A stretch of DNA of 9,128 nucleotides, from contig JAJQCU010000338.1 in the NCBI GenBank assembly GCA_021202575.1, positions 1-9,128 on the forward strand, in the 5' to 3' direction. The stretch's first letter is position 1. Each line of letters begins with the position of its first letter. Position numbers and translations under genes: made by a program. Of the stretch, positions 1 to 9,128 are shown piece by piece. Origin of the DNA: Lachnospiraceae bacterium. GTDB taxonomy: Bacteria > Bacillota > Clostridia > Lachnospirales > Lachnospiraceae. The notes below the pieces were generated by a model, which was given only the letters and a program-made list of their open reading frames with translations, did no database searches and was not told the DNA's origin.

Positions 1-9
1 CTTTTATAT

Positions 10-36
10 ATTATACAATATATATCTATTTGTCAA
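10..36 (-). promoter_or_regulatory. Outward-reading sigma-70/SigA-type promoter at the left edge
   Basis: On the minus strand a perfect -35 box TTGACA (31-36) is followed by a perfect -10 box TATAAT (10-15) with a 15-bp spacer. TAATAT at 8-13 gives a 17-bp spacer instead. The surroundings are almost pure A/T. The promoter lies immediately beyond the terminator at 38-65, so it should start a separate transcript for a minus-strand gene outside the window. The 15-bp spacing is shorter than the usual 17, so strength is uncertain; the boxes themselves are seen directly. Confidence 0.65.
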
Positions 37-37
37 C

Positions 38-65
38 AAAAATGCGGTCATATGACCGCATTTTT
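38..65 (-). terminator. Rho-independent terminator ending the beta-glucoside cluster
   Basis: A perfect 28-base inverted repeat with the core ATGCGGTCA/TGACCGCAT is flanked by five A on one side and five T on the other, giving a 12-bp stem with a four-base ATAT loop. It begins 35 nt past the stop of the last GH1 gene on the minus strand and is followed by a T-run in that direction. Being symmetric, it could also stop transcripts coming from the left. No other hairpin in the window has this classic form, so it is the likely 3' end of the operon. Confidence 0.9.
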
Positions 66-100
66 GCTTTCTCCTGAGTAAAGGAATTTTATGATATTTT

Positions 101-1705
<1,605 letters not shown>

Positions 1706-1730
1706 CTACAGCTCCGTTTCTTGGGCTTTC

Positions 1731-1772
1731 TCAGTAAAACTCATCATTCATCTTCGCCTTACCTTTTTTCAT
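1731..1772 (-). CDS. Possible 13-residue micro-ORF before the broken GH1 gene
   Basis: This is a tiny reading frame, MKKGKAKMNDEFY, starting with ATG at 1772. It is preceded by AAGGAG five bases upstream, as good a ribosome binding site as those of the real genes here. Its start overlaps the stop of another tiny frame (1769-1801) as ATGA. The peptide is Lys-rich and not recognised. It may be a leader peptide, a remnant of a decayed gene, or chance in a purine-rich gap. There is no evidence for translation beyond the spacing. Confidence 0.2.
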   Translation of the reverse strand: MKKGKAKMNDEFY

Positions 1773-1801
1773 GCCATCTCCTTAGTCCCGGTAACTTGCA
1801 T
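1769..1801 (-). CDS. Possible 10-residue micro-ORF directly after the reductase gene
   Basis: The frame MQVTGTKEMA starts with ATG at 1801. The reductase stop codon TAG (1813-1815) forms part of an AGGAGA motif eight bases before this ATG, so ribosomes finishing the reductase could re-initiate. Its TGA stop overlaps the next micro-ORF's ATG. The peptide resembles no known family. With the 1731-1772 frame it accounts for part of the 227-nt gap between the reductase and the third GH1 gene; the rest of that gap shows no convincing promoter or terminator. Confidence 0.15.
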   Translation of the reverse strand: MQVTGTKEMA

Positions 1802-1812
1802 TTAAAAATCTC

Positions 1813-2916
1813 CTACAGCTCTGCCAGCTCTTTCATGATTTTCGGCACATCGATGCTCTGCGGGCAGTGTCCGGTGCAGCAGCCACAGCCGATGCAGTCT
1901 GCAGGTTTTCCTGCGGATTCCGCCTTTTCCAGCTTCTGTTTGATGCCTCCTCTGCCTTCCAGCTTCATTTCATTGTAGATAGCGATGAATTTCGGAATCT
2001 CGATCCGCATGGGGCAGTCGTCGCAGCAGTAGCGGCAGGCCGTGCAGGGCACACTGAGATATTTTCTGTAAAGAGCCGCCGCTTTATACACGGTCTTTGT
2101 CTCTTCCTCAGACAAAGCTATGCCATCGGAAAAGGTATTCACATTGTCCACAATCTGATCCAGAGTGCTCATGCCGCTTAAGACCACCTGCACCTGGGGC
2201 AGGCTCTTGACAAAGTGCAGCGCCCATGAGGCGGCACTCCAATCCGGATGGGCTTCCTGCAAAAGGGCGTTGGCATCCGGACCCACGTCCGCCAGGCGGC
2301 CACCCCGGACAGGCTCCATCACTATGATGGGCAGGCCCTTCGCGGCAATTTTTTCATATTCCGTTTTAGTGTCGCTGTAGCACCAGTCATAGTAATTGCA
2401 CTGAATCTGTACAAAATCCCAGTCCGTCAGCTCCAGAAAGGTATCCAGGATTTCAGGCGTGGCATGGAAGGAAAAGCCCAGATTTCTGATTTTGCCCTCT
2501 TTTTTTAATTCTGTAAAATAAGCAATGCAGCCGCTGTCTATGTATGACTGATAATTATTCGGCTGGATGGCGTGCAGCAGATAAAAATCAATGTAATCTG
2601 TCTGCAATCTTTTCAGCTGCTCCTCAAACACCGCCTTATAGTCCGGATTTGCGCCGATATGAAATTTAGTGGCAAGGCAGTAGCTGTCTCTGGGGTACTT
2701 TTTCATGACATTGCCAAGGAAGACCTCAGATTCACCGTGATGATACACATAAGCCGTATCATAATAGTTGACGCCGTGGGCCATGGCATAGTCGATGATC
2801 TCCTCCGCCTTCTCATAGTCGATAGGCGTGCCCTCCTGATCGGCGTGCACCGGCAGGCGCATATTGCCCATTCCCAGACGGGACAGCTGTAAATTCCTGT
2901 AGTTCTTTCTTTCCAT
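1813..2916 (-). CDS. Aldo/keto reductase with C-terminal 2x[4Fe-4S] ferredoxin-like domain
   Basis: This 367-residue protein joins an aldo/keto reductase TIM barrel (about residues 1-270) to a ferredoxin-like tail, the architecture of the COG1453 group. The AKR catalytic tetrad is visible as D53 and Y58 (NYYDTAYVY), K84 (LATK) and H115 (YLLH). Two cluster-binding motifs follow, C291-x2-C294-x2-C297-x3-C301-P and C341-x2-C344-x2-C347-x3-C351-P, enough for two 4Fe-4S clusters. There is no signal peptide, so it should be cytoplasmic. The ATG at 2916 is chosen because AAGGAAAGGG lies just upstream; the TTG extension to 2940 would run through that site. The gene stands apart, 267 nt after the second IIB and 227 nt before the broken GH1. 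Members reduce carbonyls, probably with electrons from ferredoxin or NAD(P)H, but physiological substrates are mostly unknown. Reduction of an aldehyde aglycone or sugar is inference from the neighbours. The domain call is firm; the substrate is unknown. Confidence 0.9.
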   Translation of the reverse strand: MERKNYRNLQLSRLGMGNMRLPVHADQEGTPIDYEKAEEIIDYAMAHGVNYYDTAYVYHHGESEVFLGNVMKKYPRDSYCLATKFHIGANPDYKAVFEEQLKRLQTDYIDFYLLHAIQPNNYQSYIDSGCIAYFTELKKEGKIRNLGFSFHATPEILDTFLELTDWDFVQIQCNYYDWCYSDTKTEYEKIAAKGLPIIVMEPVRGGRLADVGPDANALLQEAHPDWSAASWALHFVKSLPQVQVVLSGMSTLDQIVDNVNTFSDGIALSEEETKTVYKAAALYRKYLSVPCTACRYCCDDCPMRIEIPKFIAIYNEMKLEGRGGIKQKLEKAESAGKPADCIGCGCCTGHCPQSIDVPKIMKELAEL

Positions 2917-3183
2917 AAAACCCTTTCCTTTTCTGTGCAAAAACCTTTCCCATGCGAATAGCCCCTTCTGCTTGAATGACCTTTCCTGATCGAAATCGCA
3001 CAGGACTTATTCGCAGTTATTCAAAGATGGCACCGGAAACTCGCTCAAACAGGCACAAATCGTTTTACTCCTGTCATGCGTGTGAAAAACGCCGATTATC
3101 AGTACCGTCCAACGATTGTGCCTGCTCTGGCTTTGCTCATCAGCTTTCTGCCTGATGATAAATCTTCTTCGCGGAGCTTCCGC
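2917..3183 (-). other. 267-nt intergenic region between second IIB and the reductase
   Basis: No credible gene was found here. Directly after the IIB stop is a short GC hairpin (GCGGA/TCCGC with a 3-nt loop, 3171-3183). A 7-bp inverted repeat TCATCAG/CTGATGA follows at 3137-3158. Neither has a T-tract on the minus strand, so neither looks like a strong terminator. I saw no promoter with both boxes close to consensus. The size of the gap leaves open a separate promoter for the reductase. Confidence 0.4.
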
Positions 3184-3483
3184 TTACTTCTGCGCGTACA
3201 GCTCCTCCGCCTGCTTAAAAATCGCCTCGCAGTTCTGGAGCCCGTAGTCGCTGGGGTTAATCACACCCACCGGCATCCCGGTCAGCTCCTGAATCTCCTG
3301 CAGCTTAAAGCGCACCTGAGGACCCACCATGATAATGTCAAAGCTGTCATAGTATCTGTCCACACTGTTGACGCCGTGGGCCTCAATGGCCAGATCGACG
3401 CCCTGTTCCTGAGCGTACTCCTGCATCTTTTTGGTGAGAAGTCCTGTAGACATCCCGCCTGCGCAGATCAGTAAAATTTTCAT
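3184..3483 (-). CDS. Second PTS IIB component, lactose/cellobiose family
   Basis: This is a 99-residue cytoplasmic PTS IIB protein, which carries phosphate from IIA to the sugar bound by IIC. The phosphocysteine is C7 in the N-terminal ICAGGMSTGLL loop typical of the lactose/cellobiose (chitobiose) IIB fold. It aligns without gaps to the other IIB in this operon, with about 56 of 99 residues identical by eye, including the active-site loop and a central VGPQVR segment. The start at 3483 is chosen because it matches the other IIB exactly and has GAGGAAAG just upstream; a possible ATG at 3495 would add four residues. It begins 15 nt after the stop of the GH1 gene upstream, so the two are probably translationally coupled. 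Having a second IIB with only one IIC in the operon is unusual. Confidence 0.93.
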   Translation of the reverse strand: MKILLICAGGMSTGLLTKKMQEYAQEQGVDLAIEAHGVNSVDRYYDSFDIIMVGPQVRFKLQEIQELTGMPVGVINPSDYGLQNCEAIFKQAEELYAQK

Positions 3484-3498
3484 TTCTTTCCTCATAAG

Positions 3499-6437
<2,939 letters not shown>

Positions 6438-6499
6438 AGAAGTCTCCTTCACAAAAATTTTAATGAATTTACAAAATATTTACTCCTGAAAACGAAGAG

Positions 6500-6528
6500 G
6501 GAGGGGAGGGATTATCTCCCGCCCCTCC
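6500..6528 (-). other. Strong GC-rich intercistronic hairpin between IIC and GH1
   Basis: GGAGGGG-A-GGGA / TCCC-G-CCCCTCC forms an 11-bp stem with one A/G mismatch and a five-base loop. On the minus strand it starts about 50 nt past the IIC stop and is followed by CTCTTCGTTTTC, a poor T-tract. It may act as a leaky terminator, a 3' stabiliser of the PTS part of the mRNA, or a processing site. The 60 nt after it are A/U-rich up to the GH1 ribosome binding site. The T-run on its plus-strand side would suit a terminator of plus-strand transcripts, but no plus-strand gene was found. Confidence 0.6.
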
Positions 6529-6577
6529 TTTTAAGAAGTTTTATTAAAACAATGAACTTATAGCTGTACTCCCGCGA

Positions 6578-7888
6578 TTACGCTTCCTTTGCAGCAGCTT
6601 CCTGCTCGGTCAGCTGCTTGTCGTAAATCTTGAAGAACGGATAATACACAGCGCCGGAAACAAGGATACATACATAATCCATCAACGCATTCGCCCAGTT
6701 GAAGGTGCCAAGGAACTGTGCAAAGCCCATGGGCATCAGAGCGCCGATGTACACATGGGACGGGAAAATGATGTGAAGCTTGAAAGCAATCAGCCACACC
6801 AACGCGCACAGCAGACAGTTCAGGATATAAGGAATACCCAGAATCGGGTTGTACATTACAGGCATACCGAAAGTCACAGGCTCATTGATACCAAACCAGC
6901 CGGGAACCAGGCCAACCTTGGCCACGGCTCTGATCTGCTCGGATTTGGCTCTCAGACCCATAATGCAGAGGGACAGGGTGTTGCCGGTGCCGCCCGCGCA
7001 GGCCATAGCGCCAAACAGAGCCACAGGATAGAATGTCAACGCCAGCTGACTCTCTCTGAAGGTCATTCCTGCCGCCTGGCACTCTTCCCAGATAGCAGCA
7101 TTCTCCGCAGCTGCCATGATCATGGGAGTCATCAGCACTGTGATAATCAGCATGGTGCCGTGGATACCGAAGAACCACATCAGGCATGCGAAAGCGATCA
7201 GCACAAACATGCCGGGCACGGAAGTCAGCGCACCAAGAGGAGCGGACAGAACCGCCATGAAGCCGGAGCATACAGTGTATGCACCGCCGGTAGCGGTGGT
7301 CACGATCAGGGTAACAGCCAGCCAGATTAACATATTAAAGAAACAGGGGATGATAGCTGCCATAGCGTTGACCAGAGACGGCGGGCAAACATCGGGCATC
7401 TTGATCTCAACGTGATTCTTCTGGCAGAAATAGTCAACCTCCACTACTACGAAAGCAACCACAAAGCCTACGAACAGACCCTGGGAGCCAAGGTAAGTAA
7501 CATCCAACGCCGCTAGCGAGGAACCGCCGGAGATATCCCAGCAGGCTACCAGCGTAAACGCCGCCATGGTCTCAATAGCGGTAGCCAGAGGAGACTTGCA
7601 GCCCTTTGCCTTCGCGTAATTAAATCCGATCATGCCGGTGATCCACAGTGCGATCAGGCCCATGGTAAAGTTATACGGCATATACAGAACCGCGTATACC
7701 GTGCTGTCAGTGCTCACTCCAACCATGCTCAGCAGAGCGCAGATAATCTGGAACACAGAACCGGTCATGATCAGGGACATGGATCCCATCATGGAACCCT
7801 GCAGTGCGCCCACAAATTTGTTTGCTCCAAGCTTCTGACCGAAGTTCTGCAGTCCGATCATAATCTTGGAATTCATAATACCTTCCAT
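6578..7888 (-). CDS. PTS IIC permease, lactose/cellobiose family
   Basis: This is the 436-residue membrane component of a PTS in the lactose/N,N'-diacetylchitobiose/cellobiose (Lac) family; it binds the sugar, moves it across the membrane and presents it for phosphorylation by IIB. Roughly nine or ten hydrophobic segments are visible, for example about 32-56, 68-88, 132-150, 171-197, 226-240, 246-262, 352-375 and 402-418. Family landmarks are the MPDVCPPSLVNAMAAIIP stretch (164-181), FGIHG with H243, and WFGINEPVTFG with E336, which in this family contacts the substrate sugar. Fourteen cysteines are present, which would suit a strict anaerobe. The start ATG 7888 has GAGAGGAA eight bases upstream; an alternative ATG at 7876 is weaker. 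It is the only IIC in the window and must serve one or both IIB proteins. Beta-glucoside specificity comes from the linked 6-phospho-beta-glucosidases, not from IIC alone. Confidence 0.95.
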   Translation of the reverse strand: MEGIMNSKIMIGLQNFGQKLGANKFVGALQGSMMGSMSLIMTGSVFQIICALLSMVGVSTDSTVYAVLYMPYNFTMGLIALWITGMIGFNYAKAKGCKSPLATAIETMAAFTLVACWDISGGSSLAALDVTYLGSQGLFVGFVVAFVVVEVDYFCQKNHVEIKMPDVCPPSLVNAMAAIIPCFFNMLIWLAVTLIVTTATGGAYTVCSGFMAVLSAPLGALTSVPGMFVLIAFACLMWFFGIHGTMLIITVLMTPMIMAAAENAAIWEECQAAGMTFRESQLALTFYPVALFGAMACAGGTGNTLSLCIMGLRAKSEQIRAVAKVGLVPGWFGINEPVTFGMPVMYNPILGIPYILNCLLCALVWLIAFKLHIIFPSHVYIGALMPMGFAQFLGTFNWANALMDYVCILVSGAVYYPFFKIYDKQLTEQEAAAKEA

Positions 7889-7913
7889 TATAATTTCCTC
7901 TCGTTTTTATATT

Positions 7914-7933
7914 TTCAGGCGGCAGCGCCTGAA
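7914..7933 (-). repeat. Perfect 8-bp stem-loop upstream of IIC
   Basis: TTCAGGCG and CGCCTGAA flank a four-base loop. It lies 25 nt upstream of the IIC start, between IIB and IIC. It is followed on the minus strand by AATATAAAAA rather than a T-run, so it is not an intrinsic terminator in that direction. An operator or a 5' mRNA-stabilising hairpin for IIC is possible. The structure is seen directly; its role is inferred. Confidence 0.5.
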
Positions 7934-7959
7934 TTATTCTAAACGGTCATATCTGTCAA
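7933..7959 (-). promoter_or_regulatory. Possible internal promoter for IIC and the genes after it
   Basis: TTGACA (7954-7959) and AATAAT (7933-7938) are separated by 15 bp in the 193-nt gap between IIB and IIC. The -35 is perfect and the -10 matches five of six bases, but the spacer is short. If real, it would let IIC and the GH1 genes be made independently of IIA and IIB. The putative -35 lies inside or beside an inverted repeat (7948-7976), which could be an operator. Confidence 0.3.
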
Positions 7960-7976
7960 TACAGACATGAGATATG
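7948..7976 (-). repeat. Inverted repeat in the IIB-IIC gap
   Basis: CATATCT (7948-7954) and AGATATG (7970-7976) form a 7-bp stem whose loop contains a further GTC/GAC pairing. It overlaps the -35 of the possible internal promoter and precedes the TTCAGGCG hairpin. It is either an operator-like element or an RNA hairpin; there is no T-run, so it is not a terminator. Confidence 0.3.
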
Positions 7977-8081
7977 TAAAAGTTTCTCTGATATCCAATC
8001 ATCTGTGCAGGCACACCCGATAGACGTACCTTGTGTAAGCCTGTCCATCTGATTGTCTATGGAGAACACTTTTACAATCAT

Positions 8082-8381
8082 TTACTTCTGAGCCATCAGA
8101 GCCTTCGCCTGCTTCATGATATTGGGGCAGTTGGCAATGGCGTAGTCAAGGGAATTCACCACGTCAGCGGGAAGTCCGGTGTCCTTCTTGATATCGTTGA
8201 GCTTATAGCGGACCTGAGGTCCTACCAGAATGATATCGTAATCCTTGTAAACGTCATTGTACTCAGCAAGACCAACCGCATTGATGGTCAGCTCTTCGCC
8301 CTGCTCTTCCCAGTAAGCAGCCATTTTCTTCATCAATAAGCCGGTGGACATGCCGCCCGCGCATACCAGTAAGATTTTCAT
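8082..8381 (-). CDS. PTS IIB component, lactose/cellobiose family
   Basis: This 99-residue cytoplasmic phosphocarrier takes phosphate from IIA and passes it to the sugar on IIC. The phosphocysteine is C7 in VCAGGMSTGLL, followed by the fold's central DIILVGPQVRYKL segment (about 49-61) and the C-terminal NCPNIMKQA helix. The start ATG 8381 is preceded by AAGGAGA. A longer in-frame reading to 8495 adds a basic, low-complexity stretch with no family similarity and is rejected. It lies between IIA (164 nt upstream) and IIC (193 nt downstream), the usual order for an A-B-C cellobiose-type PTS but with unusually wide gaps. It is about 57% identical by eye to the second IIB at 3184-3483. Confidence 0.95.
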   Translation of the reverse strand: MKILLVCAGGMSTGLLMKKMAAYWEEQGEELTINAVGLAEYNDVYKDYDIILVGPQVRYKLNDIKKDTGLPADVVNSLDYAIANCPNIMKQAKALMAQK

Positions 8382-8438
8382 AGTGTTATTTCTCCTTCTC
8401 AAACCCTGAAATTCTCGCAGCCTGCAGGCCGCGGCGAA

Positions 8439-8487
8439 CAGCTCCCGTCCCCTTTTATATGTATCAGGAGAATCCGTCCCGGAGCTG
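8439..8487 (-). repeat. Inverted repeat in the IIA-IIB gap
   Basis: CAGCTCC (8439-8445) and GGAGCTG (8481-8487) are perfect complements separated by 35 nt. A 10-bp palindrome GCCTGCAGGC lies beside them at 8420-8429. A weaker inverted repeat AAGCTGTT/AACAGCTT (8516-8523 and 8556-8563) spans the IIA stop. None has a T-tract on the minus strand. They suggest a folded intercistronic leader before the IIB ribosome binding site; function unknown. Confidence 0.25.
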
Positions 8488-8545
8488 CCGGTCAACTGTT
8501 ACATTCGCTGATCAGAAGCTGTTAAAATGATTTCCTAACAGATTC

Positions 8546-8878
8546 TTACTTCTTCAACAGCTTGTACAGATCGATAATCTCGCGGATCAGCTCCTCTGCA
8601 AGCATGCTGGTCATGAAATGATCCTGTGCGTGCACCAGCAGTACGTTCATCTCGGGAGCGTTGCCGTTGGCCTCCGCAAACAACAGATCCGTCTGGGCCT
8701 TGTGGGCTCCGACACCGGCTTCCTTGGCCTCCGCCAGCAGTCTGTCGGCCTCCTCGAAGTTGCCCTCCTTGGCCGCAGCCAGAGCCGCGAAAGCGTCCGA
8801 GCGGGCGTCGCCGGCGCTGGCGATAATGCTCATCGCTATCATCTCGCCGTCCAGAACCTCATTCTCAGTATCTTCCAT
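8546..8878 (-). CDS. PTS IIA component, lactose/cellobiose family
   Basis: This 110-residue cytoplasmic IIA protein of the lactose/cellobiose class works as a trimer of helical bundles that receives phosphate from HPr and gives it to IIB. The phosphorylated histidine is H83 in LLVHAQDHFM, with D86 as the metal-binding aspartate at the buried trimer axis, equivalent to H78 and D81 of lactococcal IIA-Lac. The conserved AHKAQTDLL segment (58-66) and an Ala/Glu-rich helix (about 24-55) fit the family, and the length is typical. The start ATG 8878 has AGGAGGAG upstream, and the 5' leader from the predicted promoter is only about 40 nt. It is the first gene of the cluster, so its mRNA is directly controlled by the promoter at 8926-8954. 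Confidence 0.95.
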   Translation of the reverse strand: MEDTENEVLDGEMIAMSIIASAGDARSDAFAALAAAKEGNFEEADRLLAEAKEAGVGAHKAQTDLLFAEANGNAPEMNVLLVHAQDHFMTSMLAEELIREIIDLYKLLKK

Positions 8879-8902
8879 TTTTATTCTCCTCCTGTTTGTT
8901 CA

Positions 8903-8955
8903 GTTTTGTCAAAACCTATGTTTCATTTATACTAAAAACAGGGCGTTTTGTCAAA
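8903..8955 (-). promoter_or_regulatory. Operator-like pair of GTTTTGTCAAA elements
   Basis: GTTTTGTCAAA occurs at 8903-8913 and again at 8945-8955, exactly 42 bp apart, about four helical turns. The first copy extends to a perfect 13-bp palindrome GTTTTG-T-CAAAAC (8903-8915) and lies just downstream of the predicted transcription start. The second overlaps the -35 box. This arrangement suits a repressor dimer binding two sites on one face of the helix. Part of the second copy's match is dictated by the TTGACA box itself. No regulator gene lies in the window. Confidence 0.45.
8926..8954 (-). promoter_or_regulatory. Main operon promoter, sigma-70/SigA type
   Basis: TTGACA (8949-8954), a 17-bp spacer and TATAAA (8926-8931) on the minus strand match the vegetative consensus at 11 of 12 positions. 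Transcription should begin near 8919, leaving a leader of about 40 nt before the IIA ATG. That leader is too short for a BglG/LicT-type antitermination site plus terminator, so repression at DNA level is more likely. A further inverted repeat TTTTTC/GAAAAA lies upstream at 8980-8995. Confidence 0.85.
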
Positions 8956-8995
8956 CAGATTATTTTGTTCCAACAGCACTTTTTCTGTCGAAAAA

Positions 8996-9128
8996 TAGTT
9001 TCTGTATTTTCTTTTGTTAGTTTTGCACATTCTTAAGAATTTCTTAATTTCTTATAAAATGGGCTTTTGAGAATTTTTATATTTTTCGTGTATAAGATTT
9101 TTTTCTTTCTTTTGACTTAGTGTATAAA
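8996..9128. promoter_or_regulatory. AT-rich upstream region with repeats, no gene
   Basis: No coding potential is seen here. The stretch contains a 12-bp palindrome ATTCTTAAGAAT (9029-9040), followed by two partial TTTCTTA repeats, and two copies of GTGTATAA (9088-9095 and 9120-9127) 32 bp apart, about three helical turns. These may be regulator or nucleoid-protein sites, or simply A/T-rich composition. Any divergent gene would begin beyond the right edge. Confidence 0.3.

Noticed and set aside
2917..2940. TTG start at 2940 for the reductase
   Set aside because: It would translate the AAGGAAAGGG ribosome binding site that serves the ATG at 2916.
3060..3090. Catabolite-repression (cre) site near GTAAAACGATTTGT
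   Set aside because: About four of the conserved positions mismatch the cre consensus. No better match was found near either main promoter by eye.
6438..6452. GTG start at 6452 adding five residues to the first GH1
   Set aside because: The extension's second and third codons are the AAGGAG ribosome binding site for the ATG at 6437, and the extra residues have no counterpart in the paralogs.
6499..6510. G-quadruplex on the plus strand (GGG-A-GGGG-A-GGG)
   Set aside because: Only three G-runs are close together, and the same bases are better explained as one arm of the hairpin at 6500-6528.

Overview
The window looks like chromosomal DNA from an anaerobic Clostridia-type Firmicute, most likely Lachnospiraceae-like. 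The basis is moderately GC-rich coding sequence between AT-rich control regions, strong AGGAGG-type ribosome binding sites, near-consensus sigma-70/SigA promoters, a phosphotransferase (PTS) sugar operon, and a ferredoxin-type iron-sulfur aldo/keto reductase. No single marker fixes the genus. All genes lie on the minus strand, so the window reads from right to left.

Layout in transcription order: an AT-rich control region (about 8880-9128) carries a near-perfect promoter (TTGACA, 17 bp, TATAAA). Two copies of an 11-bp element are spaced exactly 42 bp apart around it. Then come PTS IIA (lactose/cellobiose type), PTS IIB, PTS IIC, two GH1 6-phospho-beta-glycosidases, a second PTS IIB, an aldo/keto reductase with two C-terminal 4Fe-4S motifs, and a third GH1 gene broken by an in-frame TGA. 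A strong stem-loop terminator follows at 38-65. At the left edge a second near-consensus promoter points out of the window toward another minus-strand gene.

How the genes fit together: IIA, IIB and IIC would import a beta-glucoside and phosphorylate it at C6. The GH1 enzymes would hydrolyse the phosphorylated sugar to glucose-6-phosphate (or a related sugar phosphate) plus an aglycone or second sugar. The three GH1 proteins are of two kinds. The first-transcribed one (5010-6437) is a short form with LacG-like phosphate-site spacing. The other two share an insert of about 36 residues near the N-terminus and a different phosphate loop. The iron-sulfur reductase is the odd member; reducing an aldehyde released as aglycone is one possible role, but this is inference. 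No transcription regulator lies in the window.

Spacing is uneven. GH1-GH1-IIB is tightly packed (14-15 nt gaps, with a ribosome binding site overlapping the upstream stop codon). The PTS genes and the two last genes are separated by 140-267 nt gaps, several of which hold inverted repeats. The points most worth following up are the TGA-interrupted GH1 gene, the two IIB proteins for one IIC, the operator-like repeat pair, and the reductase.
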